A stretch of 32,138 nucleotides of DNA from CADCTM01 sp049671305 (GCA_049671305.1 JBATUR010000106.1:1-32138), one strand, 5' to 3'; counted from the stretch's first letter, positions 1 to 7,211 are shown. Made by a program: numbers and translations. Notes: generated from the letters alone by a model not told the origin.

Positions 1-127
1 TGTAGGCGCAGGGGAATAGTAGTATGCCACTCCAGCCTACGAATACGAAGCGGTCGCGTTTTAGCCAGTCGTCTACGGCGTCGAATATGCCGCGATTACT
101 TGGCGAGCGCCCTAATGCTACTGTCAT
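1..127 (-). CDS. psbD: Photosystem II D2 protein, N-terminal fragment (cut by window edge)
   Basis: The ATG at 127-125 opens a frame that runs off the left edge. The 42 visible residues carry the D2 signature DDWLKRDRFVFVGWSG followed by ILLFPCAY. D2 is one of the two core reaction-centre proteins of photosystem II in the thylakoid membrane, and this segment is the stromal N-terminus plus the start of the first helix. A GAGGG-like ribosome site lies just upstream of the ATG. The N-terminus is unusual: from memory the common cyanobacterial form reads GRGWFD or RGWFD, while this one has RGIFDAVDD. Codons are also unlike a very highly expressed gene, with two ATA, several CTA and five GTA in 42 codons. 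It could be an ordinary psbD of a divergent lineage or a specialised paralogue. Identity as D2 is secure; which isoform is not. Confidence 0.93.
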   Translation of the reverse strand, partial: MTVALGRSPSNRGIFDAVDDWLKRDRFVFVGWSGILLFPCAY

Positions 128-633
128 GATTTCAAACCCTCTTACCTTACTTAATAAATTGCCAGGATTCTCAAGTTGATGCTGGTCAATTTTTGACACT
201 TCCAAAGCTTGAAGCTCTGATTTATGAGAAATCGGTTATTTTAACTAACTTTATCCTCAACGGGCTGGTCAATAACCCTGCATCACTAACTAGATTGCTA
301 ATCAGTGACTTGCTTAATATTTCTTAAATTATCACACTTTTCACGATTCCTGATACAGAGAGTCGGGTTTACAGCGTTCACATACAATAATAATAAATAT
401 CAGAGATTTTACAAATTGACACATATTTCCTCAGAATTTTTGGGGTTTGGCGCAACAGAAACCAGGATTGAGGCATTCAAAGTCAAAATAGAAAAAGCTA
501 ACTGCCTTACCATTAACTCATATATACCCTTAGCTCAATACCAGCATCACCTCTAGTTCTGAGTTGGTCAAAAATGGCATAGTAAGGGCATTATGTTATC
601 TAAACTTGCAGATTTAGTGGGCAAGATCGTTTC
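128..633. other. Intergenic region between divergent psbD and ycf4
   Basis: About 500 bases with no convincing gene. It must hold the promoters of psbD (leftward) and ycf4 (rightward). The 10-mer GCTGGTCAAT occurs twice, near 181 and 269, about 90 bases apart. An 83-codon GTG-initiated frame at 305-556 has no recognisable domain and low-complexity AT-driven composition, so I do not call it a gene. No tRNA or riboswitch fold was apparent by eye. Confidence 0.6.
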
Positions 634-1200
634 ATGACAGCATCGACAACCCAACGAGAAAACCCCGTAATTAATCAATCAGTTTTAGGCTCTCGTCGCT
701 TCAGCAACTACTGGTGGGCAACCATTGTCACCATAGGAGCAACAGGATTTTTTTTAGCAGGGCTTTCTAGCTATACGAAAGTCAACCTGCTTCCCGTAGG
801 TGATGCAACCCAGCTCATATTTATTCCACAAGGCATCGCTATGGGGTTCTATGGCACCGCAGGACTACTGCTAGCTATTTATTTATGGTTAGTGGTTATT
901 TGGGATGTAGGAGGCGGCTACAACGAGTTCAACAAAGAAACCGGATTGGTCAAAATTTTCCGCTGGGGCTTCCCAGGAAAAAATCGTCGCATCGAATTTA
1001 GCTGCCGTACACAAGATGTCCAGTCAATTCGAGTAGATATCAAAGAAGGTCTTAATCCGCGTCGTGCTCTTTATCTTCGCGTCAAAGACCGCCGGGATGT
1101 GCCACTGACGCGAGTAGGACAACCTCTATCCCTGCTAGAACTGGAAAACCAAGGAGCCGAGTTAGCTCGTTTTTTAGGCGTACCTCTTGAAGGCTTGTAA
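634..1200 (+). CDS. ycf4: Photosystem I assembly protein Ycf4
   Basis: The protein has 188 residues, the usual Ycf4 length. The N-terminal third holds two hydrophobic helices (about residues 28-46 and 66-92) separated by a short loop, followed by a soluble C-terminal domain ending in ELARFLGVPLEGL, as in the family. Ycf4 is a thylakoid membrane scaffold that helps assemble photosystem I. It does not bind the final complex and is helpful rather than essential in cyanobacteria. It is followed after 75 bases by a cyclophilin-type lipoprotein gene, an arrangement I also recall from Synechocystis (sll0226-sll0227), which supports the call. The ATG start is the only sensible one, placing the first helix correctly. 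Confidence 0.95.
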   Translation: MTASTTQRENPVINQSVLGSRRFSNYWWATIVTIGATGFFLAGLSSYTKVNLLPVGDATQLIFIPQGIAMGFYGTAGLLLAIYLWLVVIWDVGGGYNEFNKETGLVKIFRWGFPGKNRRIEFSCRTQDVQSIRVDIKEGLNPRRALYLRVKDRRDVPLTRVGQPLSLLELENQGAELARFLGVPLEGL

Positions 1201-1275
1201 CTACTTTTAATTAAGCAGGCACAGATTTGCTTAAGATGATTTAGTAGCTAGGGCTACAAAAATGGTGAATTTAGA

Positions 1276-2037
1276 ATGCAAATAAAAATCAAGCGCTGGT
1301 TATCATTACTTTTGGTTGTGATGGGTCTTATCTTAGGCGGATGTGGTACGCAACAAACCGCTTCTGTGGGATCTCCTGACTCCTCAACCGCGACAATAAG
1401 TTCTAGTCCTGGGACTCCAGTTAGCAGTCCTGCTGCGAGTACCATACCAAAACTCGAAGGCAAAGCAACGGTGGTGCTGAAAGTTAAAGGCTCACCGATA
1501 ACGATTGAAGTTAATGGCACAGATGCCCCAATTACTGCTGGAAATTTTGTGGATCTTGTGCAACGAGGAGTTTATAACGGCTTAGTGTTTCATCGAGTCG
1601 TGCGCGATCCTCAACCGTTTGTGGTTCAAGGTGGTGATCCTCAAGGCAAAGACCCAAATTTCCCAGTTGAGCGTTTGGGAACTGGTGGTTTTATTGATCC
1701 AGCAACTTCGCAGGAGCGTTATGTTCAGCTAGAGATTAAGCCGAAAGGTGCACAAAGTCCAGTTTACGGTAAAACTTTGCCAAAGAAATCGGGTATTGCT
1801 GATCCGCCTCCTCTGTTGAGACACACACGCTCGGCTGTGGCTATGGCACGTTCATCTATGCCAGACTCGGCGTCTTCGCAGTTTTATATTGCTTTGGCAG
1901 ATTTACCGTTTTTGGATGGTGACTATGCTGTTTTTGGTTATGTTACCGAAGGCATGGATGTTGTGGACAAAATTCAACAAGGCGATCGCATTGAGTCGGC
2001 TGAAGTCACTGAGGGCATCAAGAACCTTAAAAAATAG
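1276..2037 (+). CDS. Cyclophilin-type peptidyl-prolyl cis-trans isomerase, lipoprotein
   Basis: The protein has 253 residues. The start MQIKIKRW, a hydrophobic stretch and the lipobox LGGC (Cys 23) predict a lipoprotein anchored in a membrane and facing the periplasm or thylakoid lumen. A Ser/Thr/Pro-rich linker (about 24-60) follows. The cyclophilin domain begins near residue 63 with VVLKVKGSPITIEV and shows GNFVDLVQRGVYNGLVFHRVV, where FHR contains the catalytic Arg, then FVVQGGDPQG and SQFYIAL. Cyclophilins catalyse cis-trans isomerisation of X-Pro bonds to help exported proteins fold. An insertion of about 50 residues between the QGGDP and SQFYI motifs (residues 120-190) is typical of the cyanobacterial branch. 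It sits between ycf4 and a ketoacyl synthase with tight spacing, so the three may be cotranscribed. Confidence 0.9.
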   Translation: MQIKIKRWLSLLLVVMGLILGGCGTQQTASVGSPDSSTATISSSPGTPVSSPAASTIPKLEGKATVVLKVKGSPITIEVNGTDAPITAGNFVDLVQRGVYNGLVFHRVVRDPQPFVVQGGDPQGKDPNFPVERLGTGGFIDPATSQERYVQLEIKPKGAQSPVYGKTLPKKSGIADPPPLLRHTRSAVAMARSSMPDSASSQFYIALADLPFLDGDYAVFGYVTEGMDVVDKIQQGDRIESAEVTEGIKNLKK

Positions 2038-2058
2038 CCGAGTTATACCAGGTTATTG

Positions 2059-3237
2059 GTGGAAGTAGTTGTCACTGGCATCGGTTTAATTTCGGCTTTG
2101 GGTGGGCTGACATCAAGCTGGGGTCGCTTGCTCCAGGGTGAGTCTGGTATTCAGCAGCAGCAACCTTTTGCTGATTTACCAGCCAGTCCTTTAGCGCTGG
2201 TTGGAAAAACGCCGTCAGCGTTGGCAAATCTGACGGCGTTGGTTGTGGCAGATGCCCTTGAGGATGCTGGTTTGGCAGTACCGTTGTTAGACTGTGGGGT
2301 CGTTATTGGTTCCAGTCGCGGCTGTCAGGGTTCTTGGGAGCAACTGGCAAGGAGATGGCGGTTTGGAAAAATCGGGTCAGATGATTTAGCAGTTGCTGAT
2401 CGAGCTGATCCGGTGGTAACTTTAGAGTCTTGGTTAGATCTGCTGCCTCAGCAAGGAGCGATCGCAACCGCTCGTCAGGTTGGCTCCTTGGGTCCGGTTT
2501 TGGCACCTATGGCAGCTTGTGCGACGGGCATTTGGGCGATCGCTCAAGGTGTCGAGTTGATCAGAACTGGGCAATGTCAGCGAGTGCTTGCAGGTGCGGT
2601 AGAGGCACCAATTACGCCCCTCACTTTAGCTGGGTTTGCCAAAATGGGCGCTCTGGCTGAGTCTGGTTGTTATCCTTTTGACCAAAATCGCCAAGGTTTA
2701 GTTTTAGGGGAAGGAGCTGCGGTGTTGGTGCTGGAGTCAGCTCAATTGGCAAGCAAGCGATCGGCATTTATTTATGGTCAAGTGTTAGGGTTTGGCTTGA
2801 CTTGTGATGCTTTTCATGTTGCCTCTCCCGATCCAATTCGTCGCTGTGGAATTTCTGCTATTCAGCAATGTCTAGAACGTAGTCAGCTTGCTGCCAAAGA
2901 GATTGACTACATTCATGCTCATGGTACAAGTACGCAACTCAATGACCAAAATGAGGCACAGTTGATACAGCAGTTGTTTGGACTTGGTGTTGCGGTTAGT
3001 TCAACCAAAGGCGCAACAGGTCATACTTTGGGAGCATCTGGAGCAATGGGAGCGGCTTTTTGTCTCATGGCGTTGCAAGAGCAGCAGATGCCACCTTGTG
3101 TAGGATTAAAGACACCAGCATTTGATTTGGATTTTGTGACAATTACCCGCCAGAGCAAGATTCAGAATGTGTTGTGTTTCAGTTTTGGGTTCGGAGGTCA
3201 AAATGCGGTGTTAGCTTTAAGAAAAGAATTAACTTGA
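2059..3237 (+). CDS. Beta-ketoacyl-ACP synthase, FabF-like (KAS II family)
   Basis: A thiolase-fold condensing enzyme of about 392 residues. The full Cys-His-His set is present: Cys 154 in AACATG, His 288 in HAHGTSTQLND and His 322 in KGATGHTLGASG, together with the Lys of that motif. The C-terminal SFGFGGQNAVLAL is also typical. Such enzymes condense malonyl-ACP with an acyl-ACP in fatty-acid elongation. I chose GTG at 2059, giving MEVVVTGIG as in relatives, over TTG at 2056; the only ribosome-site-like bases (CCAGG) lie just upstream of both. It is shorter than the housekeeping FabF (about 413-416 residues) and sits outside any fab cluster, so it may be a second paralogue with a narrower role. 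It starts about 20 bases after the cyclophilin gene and is probably cotranscribed with it. Confidence 0.85.
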   Translation: MEVVVTGIGLISALGGLTSSWGRLLQGESGIQQQQPFADLPASPLALVGKTPSALANLTALVVADALEDAGLAVPLLDCGVVIGSSRGCQGSWEQLARRWRFGKIGSDDLAVADRADPVVTLESWLDLLPQQGAIATARQVGSLGPVLAPMAACATGIWAIAQGVELIRTGQCQRVLAGAVEAPITPLTLAGFAKMGALAESGCYPFDQNRQGLVLGEGAAVLVLESAQLASKRSAFIYGQVLGFGLTCDAFHVASPDPIRRCGISAIQQCLERSQLAAKEIDYIHAHGTSTQLNDQNEAQLIQQLFGLGVAVSSTKGATGHTLGASGAMGAAFCLMALQEQQMPPCVGLKTPAFDLDFVTITRQSKIQNVLCFSFGFGGQNAVLALRKELT

Positions 3238-3532
3238 GTCAGAACAAAAACCCATTGAAGTTAGCTGACCGATACAATTGATGAAATGAAACACTAGCCG
3301 AACATCGCCTTTGTAGGAAGAGTGCTTTTTGATCAATGATTGAGTGAGCGCTCACAAGAGCAGTAGTTCTCTTGCTAACGCCGAACCGAAGAAAGTGACC
3401 CAAGGCTTTCGCTGTGCGCTAAAAGCCCCCTGTGATGTGATCGCCTTGAAATTTTTAGACAAATACAGGGTGTCAAGGTGTCAAGATAAAATCAAACCAA
3501 GTCTTTGGACTAATGATGCAGGTTGCTTTTTT
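3238..3532. other. Upstream region of the CNB-histidine kinase gene
   Basis: An open frame continues upstream from the kinase to a GTG at 3344. The 63 residues it would add are low in similarity to anything I know and precede the natural domain start, so I treat them as untranslated leader. The segment contains a 12-bp perfect palindrome at 3344-3355, listed separately. No terminator for the preceding synthase gene is evident. Confidence 0.5.
3344..3355. promoter_or_regulatory. Perfect 12-bp palindrome, possible operator
   Basis: GTGAGCGCTCAC is fully self-complementary, with no spacer. It matches the core of the symmetric lac operator and resembles sites for LacI- or TetR-family repressors. 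It lies about 180 bases before the preferred kinase start, in a plausible promoter or leader position. No such regulator is encoded in the window, so function is conjecture. Confidence 0.25.
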
Positions 3533-4618
3533 ATGAATCTGGAATCGCATAGATTTATGACCTTTTTTGCACCAGAGCAAGCAGCCGAACTGTGCAAAAT
3601 CGCGGTTATTGAGAGTTTTTTGCCTCAACAAGTGATTTTTGAAGAAGGCGAAATTTCTGATTTTTTATATTTGGTCTTAGCAGGTCAAGTGGAGTTTAGA
3701 AAATATAAAGGCTCTAATCAATATCAAACCCTAACTAAAGCTTTGTCAAATAGTTTTTTTGGTGAATTGGGAATTCTTGATGGAAAAACCCGTAGTGCCC
3801 AAGCAATTGTCTGTGAGGAGGCAATTTTAGCTAAGATTCCTGGTTATAAGTTGATGGAAATCTTGGCAAGAACAGAAGGTAGTGTGGTGATTAATATATT
3901 TAGTTATATGATTCAACGCCTTAGAGAATCAACTGATGATTATGTAAGGCAGGTCGTCCATAAAGAGAAAATGGTTTTGGTTGGGGAAATGCTGAATACC
4001 GTTATTCATGATTTTAAGGGACCTTTAAGTGGCATTAATTTAGCTAGCGGCATGATTAAAGAACAACATCCGGATGAAGAGACAGCGGAATGGTGTGATT
4101 TGATTAAAGCCCAAACTCATCGAATGTCAGTAATGACTGAGGAGTTTTTGGAGTTTGTGCGGGGTAATGCTGTATTAAATAAACATATTTTTAATCTTGG
4201 TCAAGCATTACAGAATTTTGAAAGATTGAATAGTGTTTATTTTCAGGAAGCAAAAGTTGAGTTTGTGATTAATGCCCCAGATTTGATAGTAACTGCTGAT
4301 GAAAATAAGCTATTACGAGTTATACAAAATTTAGTGGGTAATGCAGTTGAGTCGTTTAAAGGAAGTGGTGGTCGAGTTGAACTGAAGGCATGGCTAAGTG
4401 AGGAAGGAGTGCAAATTAAGATTAAAGATAATGGTCCTGGTATTCCAGAGGTAATTAAAAATCGTTTATTTGAGGCGTTTGTAACTCACGGAAAACATCG
4501 TGGTACTGGACTGGGAACTGCGATCGCTAAGTCGATTATTGAGGCGCATGGAGGCGAGATTTGGTTTCATTCCCGTTACGATGAGGGTACGACTTTTTAT
4601 ATTTCTTTGCCTCTTTAA
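3533..4618 (+). CDS. Histidine kinase with N-terminal cyclic-nucleotide-binding domain
   Basis: With the ATG at 3533 the product has 361 residues and begins at the domain edge; the longer GTG frame from 3344 adds 63 unconserved residues. Residues 5-115 form a CNB domain. Its phosphate-binding cassette FFGELGILDGKTRSAQA keeps the Glu (78) and Arg (87) that hold cyclic nucleotide, so cAMP or cGMP binding is credible. A helix leads to a dimerisation/phosphoacceptor segment with His 159 in VIHDFKGPLSGI. The HATPase domain follows: N box NLVGNAVE (about 266-273), DNGPGIP (299-305) and GTGLGTAIA (324-332). There is no transmembrane segment, so it is cytosolic, and no partner receiver gene is adjacent. 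Two adenylate cyclases lie 5-12 kb downstream. The last 37 bases of the gene are duplicated downstream at 4791-4827. Confidence 0.88.
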   Translation: MNLESHRFMTFFAPEQAAELCKIAVIESFLPQQVIFEEGEISDFLYLVLAGQVEFRKYKGSNQYQTLTKALSNSFFGELGILDGKTRSAQAIVCEEAILAKIPGYKLMEILARTEGSVVINIFSYMIQRLRESTDDYVRQVVHKEKMVLVGEMLNTVIHDFKGPLSGINLASGMIKEQHPDEETAEWCDLIKAQTHRMSVMTEEFLEFVRGNAVLNKHIFNLGQALQNFERLNSVYFQEAKVEFVINAPDLIVTADENKLLRVIQNLVGNAVESFKGSGGRVELKAWLSEEGVQIKIKDNGPGIPEVIKNRLFEAFVTHGKHRGTGLGTAIAKSIIEAHGGEIWFHSRYDEGTTFYISLPL

Positions 4619-4648
4619 GTTTTATTTCTGTGGCAATAAAGGCAGGAA

Positions 4649-4789
4649 TTTTTAGATTTATTTGCTTCTTTGAAGATGCCCGCAGGCTAAAGCCTGGGGC
4701 TACAGGAACGAAGCCTGCCGCCGGAGCTTTAGTGAGGACAGGCTAGAGGAGGGAGTTTAGTTGATTTCCCAGTCGGGGATGAGGGATTT
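4649..4789. repeat. 141-bp repeat, copy 1 (REP hairpin plus RAYT gene 3' end)
   Basis: Copy 1 of a tandem pair with period 155; it differs from copy 2 (4804-4944) at three positions by eye. It contains the hairpin CAGGCTAAAGCCTG, the shared REP core GGGGCTACAGGAACGAAGCC and a GCAGGC/GCCTGC outer pair. Its right end encodes, on the minus strand, a detached copy of the transposase C-terminus (KSLIPDWEIN and stop). This copy is not attached to a full transposase frame. Confidence 0.85.
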
Positions 4790-4827
4790 AATGAGGGTAT
4801 GACTTTTTAGATTTATTTGCTTCTTTA
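4790..4827. repeat. Displaced copy of the kinase gene's 3' end
   Basis: Positions 4791-4827 match the last codons and stop region of the CNB-kinase gene (4581-4617) at 33 of 37 bases by eye, starting with ATGAGGGTA. This bridges repeat copies 1 and 2. A shorter piece of the same segment (TTTTTAGATTTATTTGCTTC) also opens copy 1. The arrangement implies that the duplicated unit once included the end of the kinase gene. Confidence 0.7.
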
Positions 4828-4944
4828 AAGATGCCTGCAGGCTAAAGCCTGGGGCTACAGGAACGAAGCCTGCCGCCGGAGCTTTAGTGAGGACAGGCTA
4901 GAGGAGGGAGTTTAGTTGATTTCCCAGTCGGAGATGAGGGATTT
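4804..4944. repeat. 141-bp repeat, copy 2 (REP hairpin plus RAYT gene 3' end)
   Basis: Copy 2 of the 141-bp repeat. Its right end is the true 3' end of the transposase gene (minus strand), which stops at 4912-4914. The hairpin region is identical to copy 1 apart from one base. Hairpins of this type are the expected substrate of REP-associated transposases. Confidence 0.85.
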
Positions 4945-5319
4945 TTGGTGATGGTGTTGGGGTTGGTTGCAAATGTATTCTGATATTTGATCTATTTGAT
5001 GGCGACTAACTGTAAATGCTCCATAACTGCCTTGCCATTTGAAAAATTTGCCTGGTTTAATTTCGTGGGTGATTAAATGGGAAGAGCTGCCTTTGGTTTT
5101 GCCAATTAGTTCTGAGATAGTTAGTGTGGGTGGAAAATCAGTTAGTAGGTGAATGTGATCGGCAATGCCACCAATTGCAATTACTTTGCATCCTAATTGA
5201 CGGCATTGGGCAACAACTGCTGCATAAATTATTTCTTGAATATCTGGCGTTATTAAGGGCAATCTATCCCAGGTTCCCCAAACACAATGTAGATGCAATT
5301 GTGTGAAATTTCTGTGCAT
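4912..5319 (-). CDS. REP-associated tyrosine transposase (RAYT, IS200/IS605 Y1 family)
   Basis: The protein has 135 residues, typical for a compact Y1 transposase. The HUH metal-binding motif is ADHIHLL (His 55 and His 57), and the probable nucleophile is Tyr 115 in QISEYICNQ. The N-terminal LHLHCVWGTWDRLPLI is the usual first strand of the fold. These enzymes nick single-stranded DNA at hairpins and are thought to spread REP elements rather than themselves. It is framed by REP sequences on both sides: 4649-4944 overlapping its 3' end, and 5338-5451 about 20 bases upstream of its start. The frame is complete and no key residue is missing, so it may be active. Confidence 0.9.
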   Translation of the reverse strand: MHRNFTQLHLHCVWGTWDRLPLITPDIQEIIYAAVVAQCRQLGCKVIAIGGIADHIHLLTDFPPTLTISELIGKTKGSSSHLITHEIKPGKFFKWQGSYGAFTVSRHQIDQISEYICNQPQHHHQKSLISDWEIN

Positions 5320-5337
5320 TTTTATTTTTATTAATAT

Positions 5338-5451
5338 GTACCCGCACCCTGAAGGGTGGGGCTACAGGAACGAAGCCTACCTTCGTAGGCTGTTAGGATT
5401 TAGTCTGCGAAGGCAGGCTTCATTCTTGTAGCCGCGACTTTAGTCGTCGGG
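5338..5451. repeat. REP element A (114 bp, multi-hairpin)
   Basis: It begins GTACCCGCACCCTGAAGGGT and ends GTCGTCGGG. Visible stems include CACCCT/AGGGTG, GCCTAC/GTAGGC and CGACT/AGTCG, with an outer CCCG/CGGG pair. It matches element B (7351-7464) in the same orientation at about 103 of 114 bases by eye, with the left half almost identical. It lies between the transposase start and the 3' end of the exported-protein operon and could also act as a terminator. Confidence 0.85.
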
Positions 5452-5462
5452 CAGAGTTTGGC

Positions 5463-5936
5463 TCAAGGGGTGAAATTTAAAGCCTCTAAAAGATCATTTA
5501 ACATATTCCGAGCTGTAGTTTGATCTTGAGGACTGAGAATCTCCTGTTGAAGTATCCTTTCCAGTTGTCGTGCCCTACCTTGCCCTTTTTCAATGTGACT
5601 TCTGCCACCTACTGCCCGTCCAGTGATTTTTTCATATATGATTGCACCGGCTGTACCTCCTGGAACTGTCCGATCCCCTGAACGAAATAAATTATTAACA
5701 GCGCCCCGTAATTGTGAATTAGTTACATTATTCGGTTTTCTCAAAACTCTTAACCTGTTTATTTGCCTTGAAATTTGTCGCCGAATGTAACTGGAAAAGT
5801 TTTGCTTAACAGCTACTTTTGTTTCTAAATTTGATTGAGAACTATCTAACCGCCGCGTATAAGCCTGACCAGATTCCCCAATAACTAAGACTGAAACCAA
5901 CAAAACCAATGACGAACCTATCCATCCCTTAAACAT
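5463..5936 (-). CDS. Small exported protein of unknown function (third gene of operon)
   Basis: I chose the ATG at 5936 because AGGAGT sits 4-5 bases before it; an ATG 15 bases earlier overlaps that ribosome site. The product has 157 residues. MFKGW followed by a hydrophobic stretch ending GESGQA reads as a signal peptide. The middle is Arg/Gln-rich. The C-terminal half, from about residue 80, has PGGTAGAIIYEKITGRAVGG, then SHIEKGQ, RQLERIL and LSPQDQTTARNMLNDLLEAL. From memory this pattern resembles a module at the C-termini of large secreted polymorphic-toxin-type proteins, but I could not check that. It is the last gene of a tight three-gene operon of exported proteins. Confidence 0.7.
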   Translation of the reverse strand: MFKGWIGSSLVLLVSVLVIGESGQAYTRRLDSSQSNLETKVAVKQNFSSYIRRQISRQINRLRVLRKPNNVTNSQLRGAVNNLFRSGDRTVPGGTAGAIIYEKITGRAVGGRSHIEKGQGRARQLERILQQEILSPQDQTTARNMLNDLLEALNFTP

Positions 5937-5962
5937 AAAAACTCCTATCAAAATACAAAAAA

Positions 5963-6658
5963 TTAAGCATACTTCACCTGAATTGAAGGAATCTCAATCC
6001 GACGATTGGCGTTAACAGTAACGTCAATAATTCCATGACCTCCCTTGCCTGGTTCGACGACGCGATATTCAATCAAAACGCCATCTTGTCCAGCTACATT
6101 TGAATAAGCTGTATAACTTGTAGGCTTAGACCAAGATGTAAAATCGTTATAGTCTTGATATCTTGGCAAAATCGCGGCTTGTACTTCTTGGGGAGTCATT
6201 CTTTGATTTTCTTGCAGATATTTGGAGGCAATAGCCATGCCAATGGAAGCGGGTCCAGCAAAGGAGGCAATACTAGGTTGACTATCTCGCATTTGAGGAA
6301 AACCAAAGGCAATATTTTTACCTAATTGTTCGCTACGTTCAGCCGCTAAAACAATAGAATATTGTGGGTTATTAACTTCAGCTACTGCAACATTTGTGAA
6401 ACTATTACCAAGAAATTGACTCTGAGCTAACTGAGCTTCTAAACGGTTGTCATACCACTCTTGAGTGCGCCGTCCCCAAGCACGACGAGCTAGGGCAAAA
6501 GCGCCTTGGAGTAATGCCCCAAAGGCATAATCCATGACTGCGCCCCTGAGTAGGAGAAATAAAAAGGCATCTGCTTGCTGAGGGTTTTGTAGACCGAGAT
6601 TCACAACAAATGAAGCGCTGCTGAGTGCGCTATATTGAATAAATTTTCTACGCTTCAT
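5963..6658 (-). CDS. Exported protein of unknown function with Tat-like signal (second gene of operon)
   Basis: The protein has 231 residues. The N-terminus MKRRKFIQYSALSSASFVV carries a twin-arginine-like RRKFI followed by a mild hydrophobic stretch, suggesting export of a folded protein, possibly with a cofactor. A second hydrophobic patch (AFLFLLLRGAVMDYAFGALL, about 31-50) may be a membrane or packing helix. The remainder, about 60-231, looks like a soluble domain ending in beta-rich EIPSIQVKYA; I recognise no family. Its ATG lies four bases after the stop of the upstream gene, so the two are certainly cotranscribed. The downstream gene starts 26 bases after its stop. Confidence 0.7.
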   Translation of the reverse strand: MKRRKFIQYSALSSASFVVNLGLQNPQQADAFLFLLLRGAVMDYAFGALLQGAFALARRAWGRRTQEWYDNRLEAQLAQSQFLGNSFTNVAVAEVNNPQYSIVLAAERSEQLGKNIAFGFPQMRDSQPSIASFAGPASIGMAIASKYLQENQRMTPQEVQAAILPRYQDYNDFTSWSKPTSYTAYSNVAGQDGVLIEYRVVEPGKGGHGIIDVTVNANRRIEIPSIQVKYA

Positions 6659-6662
6659 GGAT

Positions 6663-7211
6663 TTATTTTCTTAGAACGTCTTCAACTATCCAAATAGCTG
6701 GACAATACACAGAGTTTTGCTTTAGTCTGATACATTCAGTTTCCAATGCTAGACTACGAGTATTAGTCACATCTATGGGCCAGCGAATTTTTTCTCCTCT
6801 ACTAATAGTTTGCTCTCCGTAAAAGTTTCCATCTTTGTAAACTGATAGACGAACAATTACAGAGCCATCAATGTGATTGCTATTTTCACTTAGTCCGAAA
6901 GAAAGGGTTAAGGTTTTAAATTGGGGAGCAGCATTTACTGCGGCAAGTCTACAAGCGACTTTGGTAGGATTATCTCGGTCGATTCCGCCCCAAGAACTTC
7001 CTAGATATGCAACAGCCCTAAATATTTCACGTCCTATAGGAATATCTTCATTAACATTTTTGTACTCCCCATCACTTGCCACGGTCTGACATCCCATCTC
7101 ACCCAAAGAAGCAACTCCAGAAGGACGACGGCTTTGAGCCTGTACATGGTTTGCTGTAGAAATTAAGACGGTTCCTATAATTAAACTAGAAATAATTTGA
7201 CGCATATTCAT
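6663..7211 (-). CDS. Secreted protein with possible NPCBM-like beta domain (first gene of operon)
   Basis: The protein has 182 residues. It starts with a classical signal peptide (MNMRQIISSLIIGTVLIST, cleavage near VQAQ, about residue 26). AGAGG lies four bases before the first ATG. The mature part begins with MGCQTVASDG and contains SWGGIDRDNP. A stretch from about residue 96 (TLTLSFGLSE, then VRLSVYKDGNFYGEQ, IDVTNTRSLALETEC) follows the strand pattern of NPCBM/NEW2 carbohydrate-binding domains; this is inference from the pattern. Three or four Cys residues could form disulfides outside the cytoplasm. It is the first gene of the operon, with promoter sequence in 7212-7350 and REP element B further upstream. 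Confidence 0.65.
   Translation of the reverse strand: MNMRQIISSLIIGTVLISTANHVQAQSRRPSGVASLGEMGCQTVASDGEYKNVNEDIPIGREIFRAVAYLGSSWGGIDRDNPTKVACRLAAVNAAPQFKTLTLSFGLSENSNHIDGSVIVRLSVYKDGNFYGEQTISRGEKIRWPIDVTNTRSLALETECIRLKQNSVYCPAIWIVEDVLRK

Noticed and set aside
305..556. 83-codon GTG-initiated frame between psbD and ycf4
   Set aside because: No ribosome site, no recognisable domain, AT-driven composition, and it lies in a region that must hold two promoters.
2303..2660. Frames on both strands inside the ketoacyl synthase gene
   Set aside because: They overlap a gene with an intact catalytic set and show only its shadow composition.
3344..3532. N-terminal extension of the CNB-kinase from GTG 3344
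   Set aside because: The 63 added residues resemble nothing, and the CNB domain begins naturally at the ATG at 3533; the GTG also lies inside a palindrome.
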